Source: 2-12-FULL-35-23 sp965196985 (GTDB lineage Bacteria > Pseudomonadota > Gammaproteobacteria > UBA12402). Taken from it: a stretch of DNA of 64,000 nucleotides. The stretch lies in NCBI GenBank assembly GCA_965196985.1, contig CBDALO010000233.1, positions 89,754 to 153,753 of the forward strand. The letters run 5' to 3'. Under the pieces are notes generated by a model. The model was not told the origin of the DNA. It searched no databases and saw only the letters and a program-made list of their open reading frames with translations. Shown in pieces: positions 1 through 10,372 of this stretch. Position 1 is the first letter of the stretch. Every line of letters starts with the position of its first letter. The translations under genes and the position numbers were made by a program.

Positions 1-28
1 TGTTTCAAGTAAATAATCAGAAGATTAG

Positions 29-715
29 CTAACTAATAACCTCTAATCTAGTTATCTCATTCATACTTATAGACTTGCTTTTATTGAGCTTACTATCGAG
101 GCTAATGATGTTATTTAAATAACTATACTTATCCATTTCATTTTTCAAAAATACGTTGGAAACTTCCGGTAAATTAAAATCTGTATGATCCTGCATAACT
201 GGCTTTAGATATGAATAATAAGCACATCCTGCTTCAATTATTCTAAACAGATTGTTTATGAATAATGTTTTTATTTTTGGATCCTTGCAGTGTGATGCTA
301 TACCAAAAACTATATAGACACCATTACCCATATTCAACGAAATAAAATGTCCAGAGTATAATCCATAAACACGTTCCTTCAAGGAGTCTATAGCATTTTT
401 ATTTTTCCCATAAGTACCATCAGTCCATGGATATATTGTGAATTTTTTATAAAGCTTAACAGATAATCCTAAGTCATACTTAGCATAAGTCGTTTCGTTA
501 TAGTAATGATTTTCTATTTTATCAATAGGTGATAGCATTAATAAATTCCTATTTTTATCCTCATTAAATAGATCAATAACCTTTTTGCTATTGGGTTGAT
601 ATGAAACCGTTACACACATATGATCAAGGCCTACAACATAATCTTTTATATGATCAAGAAAGACTTTTTTTGCCTCCTGAGCATAAAACTCCGTTAATGG
701 TTGTTTAATTAACAT
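29..715 (-). CDS. Uncharacterised protein, possible sensory/regulatory protein (228 aa)
   Basis: I do not recognise this protein with certainty. The reading frame opens at 742, but the ATG at 715 (MLIKQPLTEF) has a strong GGGGG ribosome-binding site five bases upstream, so I prefer it. The sequence is soluble, with no signal peptide or membrane segment; the middle (YPWTDGTYGK, GLYSGHFISLNMGNG) has the feel of a PAS- or autoinducer-binding-like ligand fold as seen in LuxR-type N-terminal halves of Legionella-like bacteria, but no HTH domain follows. It is divergent from the SDR gene, with about 90 bp between the two starts, which is a typical regulator-target layout. Function is inference; a degenerate or half-length regulator is one option, an unrelated hypothetical another. 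Confidence 0.55.
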   Translation of the reverse strand: MLIKQPLTEFYAQEAKKVFLDHIKDYVVGLDHMCVTVSYQPNSKKVIDLFNEDKNRNLLMLSPIDKIENHYYNETTYAKYDLGLSVKLYKKFTIYPWTDGTYGKNKNAIDSLKERVYGLYSGHFISLNMGNGVYIVFGIASHCKDPKIKTLFINNLFRIIEAGCAYYSYLKPVMQDHTDFNLPEVSNVFLKNEMDKYSYLNNIISLDSKLNKSKSISMNEITRLEVIS

Positions 716-805
716 AAATCCCCCTTTATTTATCCAGCCCATTATGACAACATGCTCATATTGAGTTATTTACAGTTAATTTGCAACAAATTGGGATTAT
801 TTTAT

Positions 806-1552
806 ATGGAATTTCATAACAAAACAGCTATTATTACTGGTGGTTCAACTGGTATTGGGAATGCAGTAGTAAAAAAACTTATAGAGCACGAAGTGTGTGT
901 TTACAATTTAGACATACAGCCTTCTGTAAATAATGAAAGTGCAACATACATTCCTTGTGATGTATCGAACTATAGTGATATAAAAAATGCTTTTGAGATA
1001 ATAACCTCTAGCTCACCACACATTGATTTCTTATTTGCAAATGCTGGTGTGCATCTATTTGCTAATTTAGAAGAAACCACACAAGAAGACTTAGAGCGTG
1101 TTCTAGGGATTAATTTTAAAGGTATATATTACGCGCTTCAGCTTACGATACCACTTATGAAAAAGGCAAGATCTGGAAGTATAGTATTAATGTCATCAGA
1201 TCAAGCATTTATAGGTAAAAATGATAGCTCCTTGTATGGGGCAACTAAAGGCGCAATTGCCCAGCTAACTAAAAGCACAGCGATAGATTATGCAAAGTTT
1301 AGCATTAGATGTAACTGTGTATGCCCTGGAACAATTGAAACACCGTTATATCATAATGCAGTTAATTTATACTCAGAAAAAACTGGTATATCTAAAGAAG
1401 ATATATACGATAACTTAAAAAAAGCTCAACCTCTTAATAGGATTGGGCAACCAGAGGAAGTTGCGGACGCGGTTCTTTTCTTACTATCAGGACAGGCATC
1501 ATTTATCACAGGTGCTTCATTAAGTATTGATGGCGGAGGAATTATTCAATAA
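806..1552 (+). CDS. SDR family NAD(P)-dependent oxidoreductase
   Basis: Classical short-chain dehydrogenase/reductase of 248 aa. Visible motifs in order: Rossmann nucleotide loop TGGSTGIG near residue 11, the NAG motif (ANAG) near residue 77, catalytic Ser in the SSDQAF strand, the active-site YGATK (YxxxK), PGTIETP after the active site, and the C-terminal SIDGG typical of this family. The frame is open from 752, but the internal ATG (MEFHNKTAIITGG) matches the family N-terminus. Soluble cytoplasmic enzyme oxidising or reducing an alcohol/sugar-type substrate; the substrate cannot be read from sequence. The glucose-dehydrogenase-like SDRs are a reasonable comparison because a sugar-type transporter (14275-15285) lay two genes away before the IS66 block was inserted. 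Its 3' end overlapped that of the convergent DUF3574 gene by about 7 bp. Confidence 0.9.
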   Translation: MEFHNKTAIITGGSTGIGNAVVKKLIEHEVCVYNLDIQPSVNNESATYIPCDVSNYSDIKNAFEIITSSSPHIDFLFANAGVHLFANLEETTQEDLERVLGINFKGIYYALQLTIPLMKKARSGSIVLMSSDQAFIGKNDSSLYGATKGAIAQLTKSTAIDYAKFSIRCNCVCPGTIETPLYHNAVNLYSEKTGISKEDIYDNLKKAQPLNRIGQPEEVADAVLFLLSGQASFITGASLSIDGGGIIQ

Positions 1553-1774
1553 AACTTTACCTTTACTTTTTTTGTAACTACAAGTACGGATTCTTGCTGA
1601 AATACTTTCTTATACTCAGAAGCTATATTTTTTACTTTTTCTTTGTTAATTAATGTTGGTTTATAAATAATAACTAAAATCTTCGAAGGCTCCATGATAA
1701 TAGTCTTATTGTTAGATAACCACTCTCCCTTTCCATTTTCTACAGTAAATCCTTTTTGAAAATTTTTAACAATA
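1535..1774. repeat. 240-bp direct repeat, left copy
   Basis: Identical to 13854-14093. It holds the last codons and stop of the SDR gene plus the C-terminal part of the DUF3574 gene (opposite strand). The left copy ends exactly at the IS66 terminus GTAAGCGATCC; the right copy starts exactly after the opposite IS66 terminus. The copy here contains only a 3' fragment of the DUF3574 gene; the full gene is at 13865-14254. Confidence 0.9.
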
Positions 1775-2043
1775 GTAAGCGATCCAGCAAGTACACCCTA
1801 GTCAACTAGTTAAATTCATGTGACTGTATGCTCCCGCAAATAGTAACAAGCTAGTGCGCCATCCTTTCTGTAAATTCCATTGACTTGCTGAAAATAAGCA
1901 GGCGACTCAGTCAAATTAGAAATTCCTTTTAAGGTAAACTTAACCAAAAAAGAGGAATGACAATGAGCTGCTATAAAAATGAGAACTTAATCGAAGAAGC
2001 CATACATGTTTTAGCGATGGAGGGGTTTGAAGCTTTACCTAAG

Positions 2044-3430
2044 GGGTGCTGCCTTTATATAATGTAGAAAATATAGCATAATATACACTTTAACTTGATT
2101 ACGGATGGTGTTTGGATGTTAGCTAGAATTCTCTCTGATGAAAATAATGAATTAACTATTGAGCTCAAGCTTCCACTAAAAGGATCCATGCTTGAATGTG
2201 AGGATGCAATTCTTGACGGCCTTAATGAGGTTGGAACATTAGCCACTGAAAAAGCTTTAAGTAAGTTTGATGCAGATGGCTCTCCTATCCATGTTGGAAA
2301 AATAAAGCTAACAGCACGAAGTAGAGATGAAGCAAATTACCAAACGCCTTATGGAGTTGCTCGAGTTAAGCGTTATGTTTATCAAACCTCTAAAGGCGGG
2401 AAGATCTTTTGTCCTTTAGAAGATAAGGCTAGAATTATCCAAGGATCAACACCGCGATTTGCAAAAATAATCTCACATAAATACTCAAACTTACCTGCTC
2501 CTAGTGTTATTGATGATCTCAAGGTCAATCATAACCGTAAAATCTCACATTCATACTTGCAACGGGCAACTGATTTTGTTGGCGGTATTGCACAAGCCAA
2601 AGAGGCTGAGTGGGAATATGAAGAGCCAAAGCTTGATGCAGGCATTGAGATGCTAAGTATTAGCTTAGATGGTGCATATGTTCTCACCGTTGATGATGGT
2701 TATAGAGAGAGCATGGTTGGAACTATTTCCATGTATGATAAGCATGGTGCACGCCTGCACACAACCTACGTTGCAGCATCACCAGAATATGGAAAAGATG
2801 AATTCTTTAATAGGCTTGAAAAGGAAATAAAGCTGAAAAAGAAATATTACCCTGATGCTAAAACAATTGGCGTTGCTGATGGAGCAAAAAATAATTGGCC
2901 ATTTCTAAAAAAACATACTGATACGCAAATTTTAGATTTTTGGCATGCAACTGAATATCTCGGTGAAGCATCAAAGGCAATATTTACCAAAAAATCTGAA
3001 AGAGATGAGCGTGATGTTTGGCTCGAAGAGAGATGTCATGACTTAAAGCACAAGAAAGGTGCGGCAGGTAGAATACTTGCTGAGCTTAAAGAGCATCTAA
3101 ATAAAAAACTGAATAAATCGCTTAGAGAAAAGCTAGAAGGAACAATTACGTATTTTGAAAATAATATTAAAGAAAAGCGAATGTCGTATCATAATTTGAT
3201 TAAGCAGAATGCACCAATTGGCTCTGGCGTCACTGAAGCAGCATGTAAAACAATTGTTAAACAAAGATTAGGCGGATCAGGAATGCGCTGGAAAGACAAG
3301 GGAATGAAAATCGTTTTATGCTTGAGAACACTAGTAAAGACTAAAGGCAGATGGGATCAGTTTTGGGAGAAGGTCAATGATTTTGGCGTGCCAGCAGCAA
3401 TATTGCCTACATTATATAGAGGCAGCACCC
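2044..3430 (+). mobile_element. ISKra4-type element, copy 1
   Basis: 1387-bp element with termini GGGTGCTGCC / GGCAGCACCC. Target duplication here is 12 bp (GCTTTACCTAAG), whereas three other copies in the window have 8 bp. One transposase gene fills it. Confidence 0.88.
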
Positions 3431-3441
3431 GCTTTACCTAA
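2095..3441 (+). CDS. ISKra4-type transposase (stop codon lost)
   Basis: DDE transposase, 436 aa in its sister copies. Catalytic residues visible: first Asp in SISLDGAYVLT, second in GVADGAKNNW, Glu in GSGVTEAACKTIVKQR. Starts at TTG (MITDGVWMLARILS); the other sequence type in this window has ATG at the same place (MMKDGVWMSARIIS). In this copy the terminal TAG has mutated to TTG, so the protein reads through the element end for 12 more residues into the IS256 sequence. Catalytic core looks intact; activity of the extended form is unknown. Confidence 0.88.
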   Translation: MITDGVWMLARILSDENNELTIELKLPLKGSMLECEDAILDGLNEVGTLATEKALSKFDADGSPIHVGKIKLTARSRDEANYQTPYGVARVKRYVYQTSKGGKIFCPLEDKARIIQGSTPRFAKIISHKYSNLPAPSVIDDLKVNHNRKISHSYLQRATDFVGGIAQAKEAEWEYEEPKLDAGIEMLSISLDGAYVLTVDDGYRESMVGTISMYDKHGARLHTTYVAASPEYGKDEFFNRLEKEIKLKKKYYPDAKTIGVADGAKNNWPFLKKHTDTQILDFWHATEYLGEASKAIFTKKSERDERDVWLEERCHDLKHKKGAAGRILAELKEHLNKKLNKSLREKLEGTITYFENNIKEKRMSYHNLIKQNAPIGSGVTEAACKTIVKQRLGGSGMRWKDKGMKIVLCLRTLVKTKGRWDQFWEKVNDFGVPAAILPTLYRGSTRFT

Positions 3442-4800
3442 GCTTGTCTCCAGGTTGATGAATGAGGCTATGTTAATAGAAAGGGAGCGCGATTTAAATG
3501 CCAGTCCTTATGAGCGAACTGGCGATAGAAACGGATATGCGAACGGCTTTAAACCAAGGTTAATTAACACAGGTCAAGGTCAGCTTGAGCTACAGATACC
3601 GCAGGTTAGAGACTCCAATGAAGCCTTCTATCCATCAGTCTTAGAGCGAGGTGTACGCTCTGATAGAGCACTTAAGCTGGCTGTCGCTGAAATGTATGTG
3701 CATGGGGTTTCCACGCGCAAAGTTGAAAAGGTGCTAAAGCAACTCTGTGGAACAGATATTTCAAGCACAGAGGTAAGCCGTTGCGCTAAATTGTTGGATG
3801 AAGATTTAAAGAAATGGCGAAATAAGCCGTTAGGAAAGATAAAATATCTTTAGCTAGATACACGTTATGAGAAGGTGCGCACTAGCGGCACAGTACAAGA
3901 CTGTGCGGTATTGATAGCCTATGGCTTTGATGAATCAACCGGCAAGAGAACAGTGCTAGGAGTTTCTGTTGCGTTATCAGAGGCTGAGGTACATTGGCGT
4001 GATTTTCTTCAGCAGTTGGTTGAGCGAGGTATACATGGTATTGAGTTGATTACTAGCGACGCTCATACTGGCCTAAAAGCCGCTAGAAGAGCTGTGTTCC
4101 CCAGTGTTCCTTGGCAACGCTGCCAATTTCATTTGCAGCAAAATGCTCAGGCTCACATACCAAAGCGCTCAATGAAGGAACCAGTAGCTGAGGAGATTAC
4201 AGCTATATTTAATGCCTCAAACATTCATGAGTCGGAAAGACTATTGGCTATGGCGGTAGATAAATATCAGCAAACAGCACCAGAGCTTTCTTCTTGGTTG
4301 GAAGTGAATATACCGGAGGGCTTAGTAGTGATGAACTTTGACAGGCCGCATCAAAAAAGATTAAGAACCAGTAACATAGCTGAGCGCGTAAACAGAGAGG
4401 TAAAAAGAAGGACGCATACAGTTGGAATTTTCCCTAATACTGAATCGTGCCTAAGGCTCGTATCAGCTGTTTTAGTGGAAATTGATGACCAGTGGAGCGG
4501 ATCACCTAGATACTTAAGTTGAAGTGAATAATAAGGCTTCATAGGGTTTTAGGATAGATCATTCTTGTTCTTATTAACGAGATATAATTGCTATTACCTA
4601 AAAGTTAATAATTTATTTTGAGAGGAGAAAAATTTGAGGTATAAATAATTTTTTAGATTGATTAGCATAATTAATTTAAGATATTATGCGATGAGACAGG
4701 TACAATAGAGTGCCATTTAGAATTTTAAAGGTTTTTCTAAGTACTGAAGTTGGTTTTTACAGACAAAATAACGCTCTATCAGTAACAAGGAGCTTACGGT

Positions 4801-5100
4801 ATGTCAGCAACAAATCCTGAAAATGAAAATGCTACTTACACAGATGCTTATTGGGAAAAACACCTTTCCGACTTTAAGCAAAGCAAGTTAACCAAAGCGA
4901 AATACTGCCGAGAGAATAACGTACCTTACACGCAGTTTCTCTATCGTTTGAGAAGAGAACAGTAAAAAACGCTAGCAAAGGTTGTTTGCGTGTCTGAGCA
5001 GCCAGCACAACCAGTGGCTGTCATGCAGGTCAACTCACACATACAGATTAGCTTTTATGACCAGGATAGCTTAGCGTCTTTGATTCAGAGGCTTTGCTAA
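4801..5100 (+). pseudogene. tnpA: IS66 TnpA accessory protein, nonsense mutation
   Basis: Same 99-residue protein as the intact gene at 13245-13544 (MSATNPENENATYTDAYWEKH). It is an IS66 TnpA-type small helix-turn-helix accessory protein (KAKYCRENNVPYTQFLYRLRREQ). A CAG to TAG change stops it after residue 54 (LRREQ). The natural stop TAA overlaps the start of tnpB by one base (TAATG), so translation of tnpB would normally be coupled. Confidence 0.88.
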
Positions 5101-5200
5101 TGTTTCAGAACTGGAAAACACCGATCTGGTTTTATCGTACCCCTGTGGACTTTAGAAAACAGATTGATGGCCTAGTAATGCTGATTGCCGATCATCTCTC

Positions 5201-6732
5201 GCTAGTGCGCCATCCTTTCTGTAAATTCCATTGACTTGCTGAAAATAAGCAGGCGACTCAGTCAGATTAGAAATTCCTTTTAAGGTAAACTTAACCAAAA
5301 AAGAGGAATGACAATGAGCTGCTATAAAAATGAGAACTTAATCGAAGAAGCCATACATGTTTTAGCGATGGAGGGGTTTGAAGCTTTACCTAAGCTTGTC
5401 TCCAGGTTGATGAATGAGGCTATGTTAATAGAAAGGGAGCGCCATTTAAATGCCAGTCCTTATGAGCGAACTGGCGATAGAAACGGATATGCGAACGGCT
5501 TTAAACCAAGGTTAATTAACACAGGTCAAGGTCAGCTTGAGCTACAGATACCGCAGGTTAGAGACTCCAATGAAGCCTTCTATCCATCAGTCTTAGAGCG
5601 AGGTGTACGCTCTGATAGAGCACTTAAGCTGGCTGTCGCTGAAATGTATGTGCATGGGGTTTCCACGCGCAAAGTTGAAAAGATGCTAAAGCAACTCTGT
5701 GGAACAGATATTTCAAGCACAGAGGTAAGCCGTTGCGCTAAATTGTTGGATGAAGATTTAAAGAAATGGCGAAATAAGCCGTTAGGAAAGATAAAATATC
5801 TTTGGCTAGATGCACGTTATGAGAAGGTGCGCACTAGCGGCACAGTACAAGACTGTGCGGTATTGATAGCCTATGGCTTTGATGAATCAACCGGCAAGAG
5901 AACAGTGCTAGGTGTTTCTGTTGCGTTATCAGAGGCTGAGGTACATTGGCGTGATTTTCTTCAGCAGTTGGTTGAGCGAGGTATACATGGTATTGAGTTG
6001 ATTACTAGCGACGCTCATACTGGCCTAAAAGCCGCTAGAAGAGCTGTGTTCCCCAGTGTTCCTTGGCAACGCTGCCAATTTCATTTGCAGCAAAATGCTC
6101 AGGCTCACATACCAAAGCGCTCAATGAAGGAACCAGTAGCTGAGGAGATTACAGCTATATTTAATGCCTCAAACATTCATGAGTCGGAAAGACTATTGGC
6201 TATGGCGGTAGATAAATATCAGCAAACAGCACCAGAGCTTTCTTCTTGGTTGGAAGTGAATATACCGGAGGGCTTAGTAGTGATGAACTTTGACAGGCCG
6301 CATCAAAAAAGATTAAGAACCAGTAACATAGCTGAGCGCGTAAACAGAGAGGTAAAAAGAAGGACGCATACAGTTGGAATTTTCCCTAATACTGAATCGT
6401 GCCTAAGGCTCGTATCAGCTGTTTTAGTGGAAATTGATGACCAGTGGAGCGGATCACCTAGATACTTAAGTTGAAGTGAATAATAAGGCTTCATAGGGTT
6501 TTAGGATAGATCATTCTTGTTCTTATTAACGAGATATAATTGCTATTACCTAAAAGTTAATAATTTATTTTGAGAGGAGAAAAATTTGAGGTATAAATAA
6601 TTTTTTAGATTGATTAGCATAATTAATTTAAGATATTATGCGATGAGACAGGTACAATAGAGTGCCATTTAGAATTTTAAAGGTTTTTCTAAGTACTGAA
6701 GTTGGTTTTTACAGACAAAATAACGCTCTATC
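5201..6732 (+). mobile_element. IS256 family element, copy 2, complete
   Basis: 1532 bp from GCTAGTGCGCC to ACGCTCTATC with 8-bp target duplication CATCTCTC (5193-5200 and 6733-6740) inside IS66 tnpB. Complete copy and a reference for the others. Confidence 0.95.
5308..6474 (+). CDS. IS256 family transposase (mutator type)
   Basis: Full-length 388-aa DDE transposase that cuts and pastes the 1532-bp element. First catalytic Asp in YLWLDARYEKVR, second in LITSDAHTGLKAARR, the conserved C/H segment WQRCQFHLQQNAQAHIPK, and Glu in SNIAERVNREVKRRTHTVGIFPN, all in the order known for the family. ATG preceded by AGAGGA. About 250 bp of non-coding element DNA follows the stop (6475-6732), a long tail that is conserved in every complete copy. 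Differs from the other copies by Val to Met in KVEKMLK. Confidence 0.95.
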   Translation: MTMSCYKNENLIEEAIHVLAMEGFEALPKLVSRLMNEAMLIERERHLNASPYERTGDRNGYANGFKPRLINTGQGQLELQIPQVRDSNEAFYPSVLERGVRSDRALKLAVAEMYVHGVSTRKVEKMLKQLCGTDISSTEVSRCAKLLDEDLKKWRNKPLGKIKYLWLDARYEKVRTSGTVQDCAVLIAYGFDESTGKRTVLGVSVALSEAEVHWRDFLQQLVERGIHGIELITSDAHTGLKAARRAVFPSVPWQRCQFHLQQNAQAHIPKRSMKEPVAEEITAIFNASNIHESERLLAMAVDKYQQTAPELSSWLEVNIPEGLVVMNFDRPHQKRLRTSNIAERVNREVKRRTHTVGIFPNTESCLRLVSAVLVEIDDQWSGSPRYLS

Positions 6733-6990
6733 CATCTCTCAATGACCCCAAGCTCAGGCCAGCTATTTCTTTTTCGTAACAGGCAGCGCGATAAAATAAA
6801 ATTACTTTGGTACGACCAAAATGGTTTTTGGCTTTGCTACAAACGATTAGAAAAAGGTAAGCTGAAGTTCCCTAGCGAAGCAGATGAGACTATCGAGTTG
6901 ACCCAAGATCAGTTAAGCTGGTTATTGTCAGGTTTAAACTGGATGAAGCAAAAGTCATTACCCAAAGTCTCTCCCGAGTTTTTTTACTAA

Positions 6991-7218
6991 AATGGCAAAA
7001 AAAGTCTTGACAGGTTTTTTCTGTGTTTTTTGATTTTACACGTGATTTTAATGCTTGTTTTATATCCTTAGCCCAGGCTTTGTGAGATCCGCTAGGAGTT
7101 GAAAAGAAAACATCACAATGACCAGCTACCCCAAAAAAGTAATATGCGCTAACCAAGCGCCTGAGGAAGAAAATATTGCACTTAAAATGTCATGGTACAC
7201 TTTGCAGTAGTTACTTGA
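6991..7218. other. IS66 tnpB-tnpC spacer with an antisense ORF
   Basis: A 228-bp gap separates tnpB and tnpC, longer than usual in IS66. On the minus strand it is open for a short protein (start 7156, GVAGHCDVFFSTPSGSHKAW) that runs over the end of tnpB. The same spacer and ORF start recur at 28710-28930. It may be a passenger ORF or chance; nothing recognisable. Confidence 0.35.
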
Positions 7219-8413
7219 ATGAGAAACGCAATGCAAACAGTCCCTAGTGAGCTTTTCTATCAACAAGTCGGAATAAATGAAAAGCTTTGTCATAAGCTTG
7301 AAATAGAACATGCTCGTGTTGAACAGTATGCCGAGGCTTATGATCATTTGAAGATACAATTTGCTAAGCTCCAACGACAGCATTTTGGTAGTAAATCTGA
7401 GCGCTACATAGAAGATCAGTTGCCACTCTTCGGTGATCTCTCAACACCGGAGGATCAAGAAGATGATGAAGCAGTTGTTGTCTCTTCTCACAAACGTAAG
7501 AAGAAGGTCAAGAATGAATTACCTGTGACGGTGAGAATCATTCCAGTACCTGATGACCAGCGTATTTGTCCTTGCGGTAAAGAAAAATGCCCAATGGGTT
7601 TTGAGACTAAAAAAATACTGAACTACAAACCAGCTGTCTTTGAAATGATTGAAGAGCGCCGTGAAAAACTAGGCTGTGATTGCGAGCAAGGTGGTGTTAC
7701 GGTTGCACCTAAGCCTTTACATATCCTACCTAAGGCCGAGGCGTCTGAATCATTACTAGCGCATTTAGTGTCTAGTAAAATCAGGGATAGACAACCCTTT
7801 TATCATTTAGAAAAACAACTACGCTCACAATACGGCGTCAATCTATCCAGGCAAACTATGTCACGTTGGTTTATTGAGCTGACTAAACCTTTACAGCCGA
7901 TTTATAATCTATTGAAGGATGAGCTGCTGGATTATGAAATAGCAAGTTGTGACGCGACTAAATTACAAGTCTTAAAAGAGCCTGGTCGACGGCCACAAAC
8001 TAAGTCACTGATTCATTGCATGCGAGGTGGTGCTCCTGGTCGTGAGGTTATCCTGTTTGCCTATACGCCAAGTGACCACAGTGAGTTTCTAGTAGAATGG
8101 TTTCAAGGGTGGACTGGCTGTAACGTCCCACAATAATTTAGAGAAACCATCTCAACCTATTTTGCGTGAGATGGTGTCAAATAGTTAACCTTTTAGCTCA
8201 TGAATTGCCTGATTAATGACATCATCCGGTATATGGTTTAAATTCATATTAGCGGCGATTAGCAACGCATGTCGCATAAGCCTATCAACATAACGAAGCC
8301 TACCTTTTGTGGCCATGTGTACTGCACGAATACCTGTTTCAGTGAATAAGCTGCTGCTCATTCCTGCCTTCTCAAAAGCAGCGTGAATAATGCTCTCAAA
8401 ATCCCTGCTATCT

Positions 8414-9800
8414 GGGTGCTGCCTTTATATAATGTAGAAAATATAGCATAATATACACTTTAACTTGATTACGGATGGTGTTTGGATGTTAGCTAGAATT
8501 CTCTCTGATGAAAATAATGAATTAACTATTGAGCTCAAGCTTCCACTAAAAGGATCCATGCTTGAATGTGAGGATGCAATTCTTGACGGCCTTAATGAGG
8601 TTGGAACATTAGCCACTGAAAAAGCTTTAAGTAAGTTTGATGCAGATGGCTCTCCTATCCATGTTGGAAAAATAAAGCTAACAGCACGAAGTAGAGATGA
8701 AGCAAATTACCAAACGCCTTATGGAGTTGCTCGAGTTAAGCGTTATGTTTATCAAACCTCTAAAGGCGGGAAGATCTTTTGTCCTTTAGAAGATAAGGCT
8801 AGAATTATCCAAGGATCAACACCGCGATTTGCAAAAATAATCTCACATAAATACTCAAACTTACCTGCTCCTAGTGTTATTGATGATCTCAAGGTCAATC
8901 ATAACCGTAAAATCTCACATTCATACTTGCAACGGGCAACTGATTTTGTTGGCGGTATTGCACAAGCCAAAGAGGCTGAGTGGGAATATGAAGAGCCAAA
9001 GCTTGATGCAGGCATTGAGATGCTAAGTATTAGCTTAGATGGTGCATATGTTCTCACCGTTGATGATGGTTATAGAGAGAGCATGGTTGGAACTATTTCC
9101 ATGTATGATAAGCATGGTGCACGCCTGCACACAACCTACGTTGCAGCATCACCAGAATATGGAAAAGATGAATTCTTTAATAGGCTTGAAAAGGAAATAA
9201 AGCTGAAAAAGAAATATTACCCTGATGCTAAAACAATTGGCGTTGCTGATGGAGCAAAAAATAATTGGCCATTTCTAAAAAAACATACTGATACGCAAAT
9301 TTTAGATTTTTGGCATGCAACTGAATATCTCGGCGAAGCATCAAAGGCAGTATTTACCAAAAAATCTGAAAGAGATGAGCGTGATGTTTGGCTCGAAGAG
9401 AGATGTCATGACTTAAAGCACAAGAAAGGTGCGGCAGGTAGAATACTTGCTGAGCTTAAAGAGCATCTAAATAAAAACCTGAATAAATCGCTTAGAGAAA
9501 AGCTAGAAGGAACAATTACGTATTTTGAAAATAATATTAAAGAAAAGCGAATGTCGTATCATAATTTGATTAAGCAGAATGCACCAATTGGCTCTGGCGT
9601 CACTGAAGCAGCATGTAAAACAATTGTTAAACAAAGATTAGGCGGATCAGGAATGCGCTGGAAAGACAAGGGAATGAAAATCGTTTTATGCTTGAGAACA
9701 CTAGTAAAGACTAAAGGCAGATGGGATCAGTTTTGGGAGAAGGTCAATGATTTTGGCGTGCCAGCAGCAATATAGCCTACATTATATAGAGGCAGCACCC
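8414..9800 (+). mobile_element. ISKra4-type element, copy 2
   Basis: 1387 bp, termini GGGTGCTGCC / GGCAGCACCC, 8-bp target duplication TGCTATCT (8406-8413 and 9801-9808). The undisturbed target is visible at 55728-55735 in the second transposon copy. Confidence 0.95.
8465..9775 (+). CDS. ISKra4-type transposase
   Basis: 436-aa DDE transposase ending VPAAI with TAG just inside the element terminus. Start is TTG (MITDGVWML). Catalytic residues as in copy 1: Asp in SISLDGAY, Asp in GVADGAKNN, Glu in GVTEAACKT. Differs from copy 1 by Ile to Val (SKAVFTKK) and Lys to Asn (LNKNLNKS). Intact. Confidence 0.93.
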   Translation: MITDGVWMLARILSDENNELTIELKLPLKGSMLECEDAILDGLNEVGTLATEKALSKFDADGSPIHVGKIKLTARSRDEANYQTPYGVARVKRYVYQTSKGGKIFCPLEDKARIIQGSTPRFAKIISHKYSNLPAPSVIDDLKVNHNRKISHSYLQRATDFVGGIAQAKEAEWEYEEPKLDAGIEMLSISLDGAYVLTVDDGYRESMVGTISMYDKHGARLHTTYVAASPEYGKDEFFNRLEKEIKLKKKYYPDAKTIGVADGAKNNWPFLKKHTDTQILDFWHATEYLGEASKAVFTKKSERDERDVWLEERCHDLKHKKGAAGRILAELKEHLNKNLNKSLREKLEGTITYFENNIKEKRMSYHNLIKQNAPIGSGVTEAACKTIVKQRLGGSGMRWKDKGMKIVLCLRTLVKTKGRWDQFWEKVNDFGVPAAI

Positions 9801-10372
9801 TGCTATCTTCAATTGCATGCCACCTAATAAAGCACTGAATTCTAGAGTTGATAGGTTCATAGGCTGGTCTCTGCAATGTTGCTAGAAGTGATGGGAGTCC
9901 ACATAAGATAATCGTCATGACGTCTTTGCTGTCAAAACTGAAATTAAGGAAGTCAGGTAATCGTAGAATGAAATCATTACTAAGCTGATGCGCCTCGTCT
10001 AGGATCCAAATAGGCTGAACGTTTTTATCATGGTAGAGCGCGATCAAGCTCTGCTTCAAGTCTCTCCAAAGTTTAGAGAATCGGTAATAGTTTTCTAAAC
10101 CTAGATTTTCGGCAAGCTGAGAGTACACATCAAATGACCGAAAGTGAGTGTCTGATTGATAAATGACTTGATGGGTCAGCGGGTTGAGTTTATTGCTCCA
10201 GTATCTTAGCGCCGTGGTCTTTCCTGTCCCTGAGTCGCCAGTAATCACTGCTAAGCCGCGTGTTTCTAGCAAACCATTAAGTTGCTGTTCTAGTCGCTTT
10301 GACTGCGCCAATTCAATAATGTTTGATTTACCCAATGGATCAAATTTCAAGCCAAAATGTTGAAGATACATC

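Larger units (their letters stand above)
1957..4522 (+). pseudogene. IS256 family transposase, disrupted
   Basis: Same 388-residue DDE transposase as the intact copies (for example 5308-6474), but broken twice. An ISKra4-type element splits it after residue 29 (EALPK), duplicating 12 bp (GCTTTACCTAAG) on each side, and a Trp codon TGG has become TAG at 3851-3853, immediately before the first catalytic Asp (LDTRYEKV). Downstream the second Asp (TSDAHTG) and the catalytic Glu region (NIAERVNREVK) are still readable. Not expected to yield active protein. Confidence 0.93.
1850..4780 (+). mobile_element. IS256 family element, copy 1 (interrupted)
   Basis: Left end GCTAGTGCGCCATCC and right end (complement of GATAGAGCGTTATTT) flank an IS256-type transposase. 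Target duplication AGTAACAA at 1842-1849 and 4781-4788 lies in the IS66 leader just before tnpA. Contains an ISKra4-type insertion at 2044-3430. Confidence 0.92.
5100..6990 (+). pseudogene. tnpB: IS66 TnpB (Orf2) split by IS256
   Basis: IS66 Orf2-type protein: N-terminus MFQNWKTPIWFYRTPVDFRKQ and, after the insert, the typical LLWYDQNGFWLCYKRLEKGKLKFP segment. IS256 copy 2 (5201-6732) interrupts it after codon 34 and duplicates CATCTCTC. Removing the insert restores one open frame of about 118 residues, the usual length. Confidence 0.92.

Noticed and set aside
4351..4542. 63-codon ORF (MKPYYSLQLKYLGD) antisense to the IS256 end, repeated with every copy
   Set aside because: Shadow of the transposase C-terminus; no independent coding signs.
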